From Spirochaetaceae bacterium (GTDB lineage Bacteria > Spirochaetota > Spirochaetia > B11-G9): a stretch of 13,406 bases of DNA. Positions 1-6,296 of this stretch are shown in pieces (the first letter of the stretch is position 1; each line of letters opens with the position of its first letter). Position numbers and translations under genes: made by a program. The notes beneath the pieces are model-generated. The model was not told the origin of the DNA, did not search any database, and saw nothing but the letters and a program-made list of their open reading frames with translations. The stretch covers positions 1 through 13,406 of the forward strand of contig DAOVSY010000040.1 in assembly GCA_030633365.1 (NCBI GenBank), in the 5' to 3' direction.

Positions 1-1
1 A

Positions 2-1273
2 GCATTACGTAATCATTTTGCAGGAATGAAAGCTACTGATTTTGACTTTGCTACAGATGCAAATCCCGAAGATGTTCAAAGGATTTTTATTCATGTGATA
101 CCCACAGGAATAAAACATGGCACTGTAACTGTTCTATTTAAAGGACATCAATTTGAAGTAACAACTTTCCGGATTGAAGGCAATTATTCAAATTCAAGAC
201 ATCCTGACCAAATATCATTTAGTCCATCTATTTTTGAAGATCTTAAAAGAAGAGATTTTTCAATTAATTCTATTGCTATGAATCTACTGACAGGCGAAGT
301 ATTAGACCCACACAATGGAATTCAGGATCTAAAACATAAAATTATAAGGGCTATAGGAGATCCTGTGGAAAGATTTACAGAGGATGGCCTTAGACTAATG
401 AGAGCCTGTAGATTTACATCCCAGTTAAATTTCAAAATAGAAGAAAAAACATTTCAGGCAATAAAAGAATGTAGAAATAACCTGAAAATGGTTTCATCTG
501 AAAGAATAAGAGATGAAATATTAAAAATACTTGGTTCAGATAAGCCTTCAATTGCTTTTAAAATAATGGAAGAATCTGGAATTCTAAACATTGTAATTCC
601 TGAATTATCAACCTGCAGAGGGGTTTTGCAAAAAGGGTTCCATGATTTTGATGTATTGGATCATCTCTTTTACTCCTGCGATGGAGGACCTAAGGATGAT
701 AAAATTTTAAGATTTGCCTGCCTTTTGCATGATACCGGAAAACCTCTCTCATTATCTACTGATAGTGATGGTTTTCCCACCTTCTATCATCATGATAAAA
801 TATCAACTGAACTTGCAGTTAAAATTATGCAGAGCCTAAGGTTTTCCGGTAGTGAGATTAAAAGAGCGGCTCATCTCATTTCAAATCATATGTTTAACTA
901 TACTGAGGACTGGAGTGATGCGGCTGTTAGAAGATTTATATCAAAAGTTGGTATTGATAATATTGATGATCTTTTTAAAATGAGAATGGCTGATCAATTT
1001 GGGATGACTAACTCAAAAATATATTCAGAAAAATTAAATTCCTTTACAAATAGAATAAATAATGTTCTTACAGAAAATAATGCCTTTACTATTAAGGATC
1101 TAAATATTAGCGGTACAGACTTACAAACTGAATGCGGAATTAAAAAAGGTCCATTTATAGGAAATATATTAAAAGAGCTATTGGAAACTGTTTTAGATGA
1201 TCCCTCATTGAATAACAGGGAAATTTTATTAAATATTGCAAAAAATCTCGGCAATAAATATTCTAATTATTAA
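2..1273 (+). CDS. cca: CCA-adding-type tRNA nucleotidyltransferase with HD domain (5' end outside window)
   Basis: This class II nucleotidyltransferase is expected to add or repair the 3' CCA of tRNAs. The frame is open to the left edge, and the residues before the ATG at 26 (ALRNHFAG) continue the usual GGAVRD-like motif, so that ATG is internal and the true start lies upstream. Counting from the ATG at 26, the metal-binding DFD is at residues 5-7, RRDFSINSIA at 76-84, the EDxxR base-selection motif at 119-123 followed by RACRF, and an HD phosphohydrolase-like motif HDTGK at 235-239 with further His at 255, 256 and 288. The C-terminal half is helical and complete to the TAA at 1271-1273. Related enzymes can be A-adding enzymes or poly(A) polymerases, and the missing N terminus prevents separating these; CCA addition is the most likely role. 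The stop overlaps the stop of the convergent rnc gene by 4 nt, with no terminator between them. Confidence 0.9.
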   Translation, partial: ALRNHFAGMKATDFDFATDANPEDVQRIFIHVIPTGIKHGTVTVLFKGHQFEVTTFRIEGNYSNSRHPDQISFSPSIFEDLKRRDFSINSIAMNLLTGEVLDPHNGIQDLKHKIIRAIGDPVERFTEDGLRLMRACRFTSQLNFKIEEKTFQAIKECRNNLKMVSSERIRDEILKILGSDKPSIAFKIMEESGILNIVIPELSTCRGVLQKGFHDFDVLDHLFYSCDGGPKDDKILRFACLLHDTGKPLSLSTDSDGFPTFYHHDKISTELAVKIMQSLRFSGSEIKRAAHLISNHMFNYTEDWSDAAVRRFISKVGIDNIDDLFKMRMADQFGMTNSKIYSEKLNSFTNRINNVLTENNAFTIKDLNISGTDLQTECGIKKGPFIGNILKELLETVLDDPSLNNREILLNIAKNLGNKYSNY

Positions 1274-2016
1274 GATTTTACAAAATGATTGTAAGCCAAA
1301 GATGCAGCTTTTTGTTCTGCTTCCTTCTTATTTTTACCAATTCCAGGTCCATACAATTCGTTATTAACCTTTACTTCTATCCAAAAAGTCCTGTCATGAT
1401 CTGGTCCAACTTTTTTTAATAATGAATATTTAGGATAATTTTTAAATTGTTTTTGTACATATTCCTGTAATAGTGTCTTGTAATCTTTTTTATGCCGGTT
1501 TTCGAGCACTTTATTAATTTCAGGGACAAGATACATGAGTATAAAGTTTTGAGATGCTTTGAAACCGGAATCCAAAAAATATGCACCAATTATAGCTTCC
1601 ATACAATCTGCTAAAATTGCTTTTTTATTCCTTCCTCCGGAATACTCTTCGCCTTTTCCTATAAGGATAAAGTTATCTATTTTTATTTGTTTTGCAATAA
1701 TTGCCAGACTGTCTTCACTAACTACAAAAGATTTAATCCTTGCCAGATCACCTTCATTTTTACCAGGAAGATTTTTATATAAGTATTCACTTACAACAAG
1801 ACCAAGGACACTGTCTCCAAGGAATTCCAACTTTTCATTATTTTCTATGTTTTCTTTATTTTCATTTGCAAATGATCTATGAGAAAAAGCAAGGTTCAGG
1901 AAATCTAATTTCCTGAACCTTATACCTGCATTCTTTTCAAAAAGTTGCAGTTCCTTCTTTCTTACCTGATTTACAGGTGGAGGTCTGAAGTCTTGTGCTT
2001 TAAAACTTCGATTCAC
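1270..2016 (-). CDS. rnc: Ribonuclease III
   Basis: This double-strand-specific endoribonuclease processes rRNA precursors and structured or antisense-paired mRNAs. The catalytic domain carries the signature around residues 58-73 (NNEKLEFLGDSVL), giving metal ligands E61, E64 and D68, with D137 and E140 in ADCMEA. A C-terminal dsRNA-binding domain spans about 179-246 and ends in the typical KKEAEQKAASLAY helix. Its 248 aa suit the family. The start is a GTG at 2014-2016, 6 nt after the acpP stop and directly preceded by an in-frame TAA; there is no good Shine-Dalgarno, so coupling to acpP is likely. No other Met codon precedes the catalytic signature. It is the last gene of the coaD-rpmF-acpP-rnc group, and its TAA interleaves with the stop of the opposite-strand nucleotidyltransferase gene. 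Confidence 0.97.
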   Translation of the reverse strand: MNRSFKAQDFRPPPVNQVRKKELQLFEKNAGIRFRKLDFLNLAFSHRSFANENKENIENNEKLEFLGDSVLGLVVSEYLYKNLPGKNEGDLARIKSFVVSEDSLAIIAKQIKIDNFILIGKGEEYSGGRNKKAILADCMEAIIGAYFLDSGFKASQNFILMYLVPEINKVLENRHKKDYKTLLQEYVQKQFKNYPKYSLLKKVGPDHDRTFWIEVKVNNELYGPGIGKNKKEAEQKAASLAYNHFVKS

Positions 2017-2022
2017 TTATGA

Positions 2023-2259
2023 TTAAGCTTCCTGAGATTTCAGAAAATTTAAAGCGTCTCCAACTGTTTCAAATTCATTTGCTTTTTCATCAGGAATTGT
2101 AACACCCATTTCTTCCTCAATAGCATATACAAGTTCATATGTATCAAGACTATCAGCACCCAGATCCTGTCTAAAAGATGCTTCCGGTGTTATTTTTGCT
2201 TCTTCCACTTCCAGCTTTTCAGCAATAAGCTTCTTTAATTTGTCAAAAAGTTCGTCCAT
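2023..2259 (-). CDS. acpP: Acyl carrier protein
   Basis: This small acidic carrier holds acyl chains on a 4'-phosphopantetheine arm during fatty acid and lipid synthesis. The GADSLDTYELV motif places the modified serine at S37, and the 78-aa length is standard. The ATG at 2257-2259 has a strong Shine-Dalgarno (AGGAGT, 2265-2270). It lies 19 nt after rpmF and 6 nt before rnc. None of the other fatty acid synthesis genes often found next to rpmF and acpP (plsX, fabH, fabD, fabG, fabF) is here. CoA, the donor of the phosphopantetheine arm, is made by the pathway of the neighbouring coaD product. Confidence 0.98.
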   Translation of the reverse strand: MDELFDKLKKLIAEKLEVEEAKITPEASFRQDLGADSLDTYELVYAIEEEMGVTIPDEKANEFETVGDALNFLKSQEA

Positions 2260-2278
2260 TATTTACTCCTTAAAAAAT

Positions 2279-2467
2279 TTAAGCCATATTTTCAAGTTCA
2301 ATAACTTGATTTCCCCTGTAATAACCACATTTAGGGCATACACGATGAGGTAATACTTTATTACCACAAGTTCCGCATTCAACGAGTCCAGGTACTATAA
2401 GTTTCATGTTCGCAGATCGTCTGGTACGTGACCGTTTTTTTGACGTCTTATATTTTGGTACTGCCAT
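2279..2467 (-). CDS. rpmF: 50S ribosomal protein L32, zinc-binding form
   Basis: L32 is a small protein of the large ribosomal subunit. The N terminus MAVPKYKTSKKRSRTRRS is the classic basic RNA-binding tail. C31, C34, C44 and C47 form an intact CX2C...CX2C zinc ribbon, so this is the zinc-containing paralogue type. Length is 62 aa. The ATG at 2465-2467 is preceded by an AGAGGATG Shine-Dalgarno (about 2473-2480). It precedes acpP, a very common pairing in bacteria. A sigma70-like promoter candidate lies in the gap behind coaD. Confidence 0.98.
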   Translation of the reverse strand: MAVPKYKTSKKRSRTRRSANMKLIVPGLVECGTCGNKVLPHRVCPKCGYYRGNQVIELENMA

Positions 2468-2504
2468 TGTAACATCCTCTCTAAGTTAGCAAAAAGTCAG
2501 TGTG

Positions 2505-2533
2505 AACTTACTCTAAATAGAGCTTAATGTCAA
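2505..2533 (-). promoter_or_regulatory. Candidate sigma70 promoter for rpmF-acpP-rnc
   Basis: On the minus strand a perfect -35 TTGACA (2533-2528) overlaps the coaD TGA stop. It is followed by exactly 17 nt and a weak -10 TAAGTT (2510-2505). The spacer holds a short inverted repeat, CTCTA-AA-TAGAG in + orientation (2511-2522). The ideal -35 and spacing support it; the poor -10 keeps confidence modest. Confidence 0.4.
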
Positions 2534-3012
2534 CTGTCTCTTAAACGCTCTTTTAAAGCCAATGCTACTTCAGGAGGTACCATAGTTGAGATATCTCCAT
2601 CAAGAAGAGCAATCTCCTTTATAGCTGAAGACCTCAAGACAAAATACTTTGGGTCAGTTGGCATAAACAGGATATCAACATCAGGACTTAATACCTTATT
2701 AGTCATAGCAAGTTCAAACTCATAACCAAAGTCAACCAGTGCACGAACACCTCTGACCATCACTTTAACATGATGTTCTTCTGCAAATTTAACTATTAAA
2801 TTATCCCATAACTTTACAGTTACATTAGAATAATCCTTTAATAGTAAACTCATCATTTCATATCGTTCCTGTGATGAAAACAGAGTTTTTTTCTGATTAT
2901 TCACCGCAATAACAACATAGAGTTCCTCAAAAATTAAGGACGCCCTTTTTATTAGATTCAAATGACCGTTGGTTGGAGGATCAAATGAACCTGGAAACAT
3001 AGCTTTTATCAC
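2530..3012 (-). CDS. coaD: Phosphopantetheine adenylyltransferase (PPAT)
   Basis: This enzyme makes dephospho-CoA from 4'-phosphopantetheine and ATP, the penultimate step of CoA synthesis. The nucleotidyltransferase motif GSFDPPTNGH (residues 8-17) has T14 and H17 of the T/HxGH site. The central VRGVR...FGYEFELAMTNK stretch (87-106) and the FVLRSSAIKE ATP-binding segment (124-133) are canonical, and 160 aa is the usual length. The start given is a GTG at 3010-3012, which supplies the first beta strand (IKAMF); the in-frame ATG at 2998-3000 would remove it. Neither start has a clear Shine-Dalgarno. It heads the minus-strand group rpmF-acpP-rnc, 62 nt before rpmF, and faces away from the lipoprotein gene. 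Confidence 0.96.
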   Translation of the reverse strand: MIKAMFPGSFDPPTNGHLNLIKRASLIFEELYVVIAVNNQKKTLFSSQERYEMMSLLLKDYSNVTVKLWDNLIVKFAEEHHVKVMVRGVRALVDFGYEFELAMTNKVLSPDVDILFMPTDPKYFVLRSSAIKEIALLDGDISTMVPPEVALALKERLRDS

Positions 3013-3018
3013 TTAGAC

Positions 3019-3048
3019 AATCTACTCAGTATATGGAGTATAAGTCAA
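3019..3048 (-). promoter_or_regulatory. Candidate coaD promoter
   Basis: The minus strand has TTGACT (3048-3043), an 18-nt spacer and TAGATT (3024-3019). The -35 directly abuts the foot of the 3049-3079 hairpin. Two TATACT hexamers (3042-3037 and 3033-3028) are alternative -10 elements but lack a good -35. Transcription would start close to the proposed GTG. Confidence 0.35.
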
Positions 3049-3088
3049 GATATATTTCGGTCGGCAACCGAAATATATCGATTTTTTT
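3049..3088 (+). terminator. Hairpin plus T7 tract: orphan + strand terminator or operator
   Basis: A perfect 13-bp inverted repeat (arms 3049-3061 and 3067-3079, loop CGGCA) is followed on the + strand by seven T at 3082-3088, the form of an intrinsic terminator. No + strand gene ends nearby; the nearest upstream one stops at 1273. It may stop antisense transcription coming through the rnc-coaD block, or the palindrome may be a protein-binding site between the two divergent promoters. Confidence 0.6.
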
Positions 3089-3158
3089 ATAGAATTGTTA
3101 TAAAAGATGTTTTAAAGCAGGTTTTAACATAAATTTTCCATGTTTATTAATTTTCGTT

Positions 3159-3187
3159 TTGACAAATAGTTCATGACTATATAAACT
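3159..3187 (+). promoter_or_regulatory. Sigma70-like promoter for the lipoprotein and HEAT-like pair
   Basis: The -35 is TTGACA (3159-3164). The -10 is either TAAACT (3182-3187, spacer 17) or TATAAA (3180-3185, spacer 15). Both place the transcription start around 3191-3195, at or just before the ATG at 3195. Confidence 0.55.
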
Positions 3188-3194
3188 AGGACTA

Positions 3195-3746
3195 ATGAGA
3201 AATATTTATATTTATTTACTATTTATTATTTTTTTGAGTTTACTCTTTTCATGTGCAACTCAGGAACCTTTAGAACAGGAAGAAATTCCCCAAAAAGAAA
3301 TAGTACAGGAAACTACAGTTGTCCCTGAAAAGGTTGAAGTGGTAGTAGAAGAGCCTTCTAAAACATTAAATGAAACAGAAATAAAAGAAGCTGAAATTGA
3401 TATTTCAGAACTAATCCAAAAATTAAATAGAATAATTACTTCCAAAGACTTTAACAGCTGGAAAAATCATCTTTCAGAGGATTATATTAATTATTACAGC
3501 GATCCTGCTGTATTAAAAGAAAAAACACAATCACCTCTTCTTACAAAATATAAGATAGTATTACGATCATTGGAAGATTATTTTAATTATGTAGTTGTTG
3601 GTAGCAGACAAAACGTTAAACTTGACGAAATTAAAGTACTGGATAGAGATCATATTAAAGCTTACATGTTTATTAACAATAAAGCTGTTATAATATATGA
3701 ACTTATTAGAATAGATAATATTTGGAAAATAGGAAAATTCTTATAA
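3195..3746 (+). CDS. Predicted lipoprotein with acidic linker and small C-terminal domain
   Basis: I do not recognise a named family. The first 20 residues are a lipoprotein signal: MRN, a hydrophobic core, then the lipobox LLFSC with lipidated C20. Residues about 22-67 are a Glu/Val/Pro-rich flexible linker. Residues about 68-183 form a compact alpha+beta domain: a helix (SELIQKLNRIITSKDFNSW), a short aromatic stretch, then several beta strands ending in IRIDNIWKIGKFL. That layout resembles NTF2-like folds, but this is inference. The ATG at 3195 is fixed by the signal peptide; AGGA at 3188-3191 is only 3 nt away, too close for a normal ribosome site. It lies 32 nt before an exported HEAT-like protein, so both probably act in the periplasm or at the envelope. 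Confidence 0.8.
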   Translation: MRNIYIYLLFIIFLSLLFSCATQEPLEQEEIPQKEIVQETTVVPEKVEVVVEEPSKTLNETEIKEAEIDISELIQKLNRIITSKDFNSWKNHLSEDYINYYSDPAVLKEKTQSPLLTKYKIVLRSLEDYFNYVVVGSRQNVKLDEIKVLDRDHIKAYMFINNKAVIIYELIRIDNIWKIGKFL

Positions 3747-3767
3747 TAACAACCCCACAAGGGAAAT

Positions 3768-3771
3768 GGAG
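3768..3771 (+). promoter_or_regulatory. Shine-Dalgarno deciding the start of the HEAT-like gene
   Basis: GGAG lies 7 nt before the ATG at 3779-3781. It selects this start over an in-frame ATG at 3722, which lies inside the lipoprotein gene and would bury the signal peptide. Confidence 0.75.
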
Positions 3772-3778
3772 AATCAAT

Positions 3779-4480
3779 ATGAAAAATAAATTTTTCACCA
3801 TAATAATACTGGTAAGCTTCTTAATGTCTATTAGTTCTGTATATTCACAGGATCAGGCAAAAGAAACGACAGTAGAAGAGCTATTTTTACAAAGTATTGA
3901 ACTTACTGTAATTGGTGAAATGGCAACAGATACCTCCAGAGACTCAAAACTGGATGCACTTGAAGCAATTGAAGATATGATAGAAAACGGGCGCGCTTCT
4001 CAAAATAGCCAGGATGTAGTTTCTGTCCTGGAGTATTTATCAATGGAAGGAAATGGACACCAAATGAGAGAATCGGGTTTACTAATAAATAATTTTCCTG
4101 AAGTACGAAGACGATCCTGTGAATCTCTTGGAATTATAGGTGGAGAAAGTGCAAAAGCTTCTCTTATAAATGTTTTATTAACTGAGAACGAACCTATGGT
4201 CCTTGCAGAAGCAGCTTATGGACTTGGTACAATTGGAATTAATAACGATAATCAGGTAACTCAGGCTCTTGCATATTCAATACTTGGACAAAACATAATG
4301 ACTCCTGATAATAATTATGCATTTGCTGTACTTCTTGCATTTGAAAAAATTGCAGAAGCAAATAATGGCATAGAAGATCCAGGTGCTATTAGAGCTCTTG
4401 TAAGAATCCAAAATGGTAATTATATAAAAACTGTTCAAAGAAAAGCTAAAAGTGTAATTGAAAAACTTAGAGCATATTAA
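3779..4480 (+). CDS. Exported HEAT-repeat-like protein
   Basis: The protein starts with a clear Sec signal peptide (residues 1-23, core FFTIIILVSFLMSIS, likely cut after VYS before QDQ), so the 233-aa precursor is exported. Residues about 105-195 show HEAT/armadillo-like helical repeats, for example EVRRRSCESLGIIGGESAKA followed by a second copy around LAEAAYGLGTIG, then a looser third (FAVLLAFEKIAEAN) and a final helix (VQRKAKSVIEKL). Such repeats usually form a protein-binding scaffold; no enzyme motif is visible. The start is chosen from the signal peptide and the GGAG at 3768. It follows the lipoprotein by 32 nt on the same strand, so they are likely cotranscribed and may interact. The exact role is unknown. 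Confidence 0.82.
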   Translation: MKNKFFTIIILVSFLMSISSVYSQDQAKETTVEELFLQSIELTVIGEMATDTSRDSKLDALEAIEDMIENGRASQNSQDVVSVLEYLSMEGNGHQMRESGLLINNFPEVRRRSCESLGIIGGESAKASLINVLLTENEPMVLAEAAYGLGTIGINNDNQVTQALAYSILGQNIMTPDNNYAFAVLLAFEKIAEANNGIEDPGAIRALVRIQNGNYIKTVQRKAKSVIEKLRAY

Positions 4481-4494
4481 ATAAGCTTATTAGG

Positions 4495-4583
4495 CTGAAG
4501 GCTTTTAGGTAAAAAAACTGGATATGTCGAGTACTGTTAAGTTTTACAACCTAATAGCCTAAAGTCTAAAAACCTTCCTTTTT
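4495..4583. terminator. Imperfect inverted repeat between convergent genes, possible bidirectional terminator
   Basis: Arms 4495-4510 and 4549-4564 match at 13 of 16 positions. Inside them AAAACT (4514-4519) can pair with AGTTTT (4540-4545). A competing fold pairs 4497-4508 with 4566-4577 (11 of 12) and is followed by CTTTTT (4578-4583), which suits + strand termination after the HEAT-like gene. The minus strand lacks a strong T tract, so termination in that direction is less certain. Confidence 0.45.
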
Positions 4584-4956
4584 ATCTGTTTTTTAAATCA
4601 CGGCTAAGCTTCCTGCGCCATTCACCTTTACTTTCTTTTTCTTCATATTGAATTGTTTTTCTGATTGATAGATCTTTTCCGGATTTTCCATTAACTATAG
4701 CAAACTTTCCGTTTCCAATGTAAATAATTTTTTCTTTAAGCTCTAATGTTTCATCTTCAGATATTTGTTTTAGTACACAATCAAAGTGTGCTGGTTTATT
4801 ATCTTCACCAACTGAAATAGCTGTTAACATAAACTTTACAGATTTATTACAAATAGGACATTCAGGGAATGTTCTCTTTGTACGTGGTCGTCTGTAATTA
4901 TTTCTTCTACGGCTTTTAGAGGTATTAGTATTTTCAGATTCGTGATTTTCGCTCAA
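4582..4956 (-). CDS. Small Arg-rich protein with CX2C/HX2C zinc site
   Basis: I do not recognise a named family. The 124-aa protein starts with a disordered, basic tail (SKSRRRNNYRRPRTKRTF, residues 13-30). Then CPIC and HFDC supply C33, C36, H57 and C60 in a CX2CX20HX2C pattern, a probable zinc site of zinc-ribbon or treble-clef type. A short beta-rich part (KIIYIGNGKFAIVNG, 76-90) and a charged helical end follow. This mix suggests RNA or ribosome binding, which is inference. The start is a TTG at 4954-4956, supported by AGGAG 7 nt upstream. It is the last gene of the long ffh-led run, coupled to the preceding 47-aa ORF. Confidence 0.75.
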   Translation of the reverse strand: MSENHESENTNTSKSRRRNNYRRPRTKRTFPECPICNKSVKFMLTAISVGEDNKPAHFDCVLKQISEDETLELKEKIIYIGNGKFAIVNGKSGKDLSIRKTIQYEEKESKGEWRRKLSRDLKNR

Positions 4957-4960
4957 TTAC

Positions 4961-5104
4961 CTACTCCTCATTTAGATGGAAAATTTCTTTTGTCAGGGTA
5001 TTAGCAATACTTTTTATTGCAACATTAATATATTTTTTGTCATTAATTTTTTCTTTTAGTTCTGCAATTTTCTTTGGGTCGGTGTGTTTAGCTATACGTA
5101 TCAT
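4961..5104 (-). CDS. 47-aa small ORF, charged and helical
   Basis: This ATG (5102-5104) to TAG (4961-4963) frame encodes 47 aa: MIRIAKHTDPKKIAELKEK at the start, then INDKKYINVAIKSIANTLTK and EIFHLNEE. It looks like a compact two-helix cytosolic protein with no membrane segment. A GGAG at 5117-5120 lies upstream, at a long 12-nt spacing. The TAG directly follows the GAGGAG that serves as Shine-Dalgarno of the next gene, giving tight coupling to the zinc-site protein. The amino acid composition is protein-like and it fills a gap in an otherwise packed operon. I recognise no family. Confidence 0.6.
   Translation of the reverse strand: MIRIAKHTDPKKIAELKEKINDKKYINVAIKSIANTLTKEIFHLNEE
4964..4968 (-). 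promoter_or_regulatory. Shine-Dalgarno fixing a TTG start
   Basis: AGGAG on the minus strand lies 7 nt before the TTG at 4956-4954 and supports this non-ATG start for the zinc-site protein. The site overlaps the last codons of the 47-aa ORF. Confidence 0.7.
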
Positions 5105-5162
5105 TATTATGTATATCTCCGTGAATATATTTTATAAACAATATTTAGATGCATAAATAATT

Positions 5163-6296
5163 TCATGAACCGGCTCTTTTTTTTAATTCATCTTTATTAA
5201 TAGCTCTAACAATAAATAATTTCTTTTCGACAAGTAAATCCAGAGTTTTTGCTGATTTCCCATTTAAAATTCGTCCAGCAGGTGTCATTAATATCTGCAC
5301 TGTAGGTCTTAAAGGTGCATTATCATGTACTAAATTGACACGGGCTATAGAACTATCATTTAGTATAACAAGAGACCCCAGAGGATACATCCCCATACTT
5401 TTTATGAATATCTTTAAAATATTAGAATCAAATCTGGTTGAATTATCATTTAATATTTCCCTCATAGCTTTATATCCAATCATTGAATCTCTATATGGAC
5501 GATCCTTTAACATTGCTCCATATGCATCTGCAACGGATATAATTCTTGAAGACAAAGGAATATCTTTTCCAGATAACCCATTAGGATAACCTTTCCCATC
5601 CCACCGCTCATGATGATACAATGCAATTCTGGCAATTTCTTCAGGATATTTTAATGATTTTGTTATGAGTTTATATGTATACATAGGATGGGAATGAATA
5701 ATCTTTAACTCATCCGAGGTAAGGTTAGACTCCTTTTTTAATAATGCCTGAGGAATTTTTGTCATCCCAATATCATGAAGAAGGGCGGCTACAGCTAAAG
5801 ATATTAATCTACTGTTAATAATTTTTAGTTGACGCCCCAAAATTATTGAAACTATCATACAATTTAGAGAGCTTTGCACCAAATCATTTTCCGGATCAAT
5901 CGTATTCATTGTTATTGCTTTTAATGCTTCCGGTTTATCTCTTAACAATGAAAAAACATCAGTTATGATATTATCAATTTCAAATTTATCTGCTTTGGAA
6001 TATTTCTTAATATCACTAAATATTTCACTTAAACGCGTAATTACCTTTTTATAGATACGTAAAACAGAAGAATCGCCTACATATGCACCAACAATATCAC
6101 TGGATTCTTCAACCTGTGACTTAGATAGGATTTCTCCATCTGTCTCTACATACTCAACTTCCCAACGAAGGAGTCTCTTAATATCTTTTTCCAATATTTC
6201 TATTTTTTCAGGAACCAGTAAATTTTCTCCATCAAGGTAAACTGGTGCTGAAAACTGCATTCCGGCTTTAAGGTCACTAACTTTTATTTTTTTCAT
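5163..6296 (-). CDS. HD-GYP domain protein, predicted cyclic-di-GMP phosphodiesterase
   Basis: HD-GYP proteins hydrolyse cyclic di-GMP and related dinucleotides, controlling motility and surface behaviour. The N-terminal part (residues 1-55, KVSDLKAGMQFSAPVYLDGENLLV) is the small beta-rich module often ahead of HD-GYP. A helical linker spans about 66-135. The catalytic domain has HD at 174-175 (LLHDIGMTKIP), H201 and H203, HHE at 228-230, the hallmark DGKGYP at 233-238 with NGLSG after it, and D257. The first metal-ligand His of the family seems to be a Ser (about 142). A C-terminal extension (about 305-377) follows. There is no membrane segment, so it is cytosolic. The ATG at 6294-6296 overlaps the upstream TGA by 4 nt (ATGA) and has an AGGA 6 nt upstream. 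Its place next to FlhB- and FliK-like genes hints at motility or export control. Confidence 0.9.
   Translation of the reverse strand: MKKIKVSDLKAGMQFSAPVYLDGENLLVPEKIEILEKDIKRLLRWEVEYVETDGEILSKSQVEESSDIVGAYVGDSSVLRIYKKVITRLSEIFSDIKKYSKADKFEIDNIITDVFSLLRDKPEALKAITMNTIDPENDLVQSSLNCMIVSIILGRQLKIINSRLISLAVAALLHDIGMTKIPQALLKKESNLTSDELKIIHSHPMYTYKLITKSLKYPEEIARIALYHHERWDGKGYPNGLSGKDIPLSSRIISVADAYGAMLKDRPYRDSMIGYKAMREILNDNSTRFDSNILKIFIKSMGMYPLGSLVILNDSSIARVNLVHDNAPLRPTVQILMTPAGRILNGKSAKTLDLLVEKKLFIVRAINKDELKKRAGS

Noticed and set aside
26..28. ATG as start of the nucleotidyltransferase
   Set aside because: The frame is open to the left edge and the residues before it continue the conserved N-terminal motif, so the gene starts outside the window.
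1201..1221. Small inverted repeat TCCCT/AGGGA as a terminator of the nucleotidyltransferase gene
   Set aside because: The stem is only 5 bp with an 11-nt loop, lies inside the coding region and has no proper T tract.
1559..1882. Open + strand frame opposite rnc
   Set aside because: rnc on the other strand has all catalytic motifs; the + frame lacks a ribosome site and a recognisable protein pattern.
3722..3778. Earlier ATG (3722) for the HEAT-like gene
   Set aside because: It would overlap the lipoprotein gene, hide the signal peptide and ignore the GGAG placed for the ATG at 3779.
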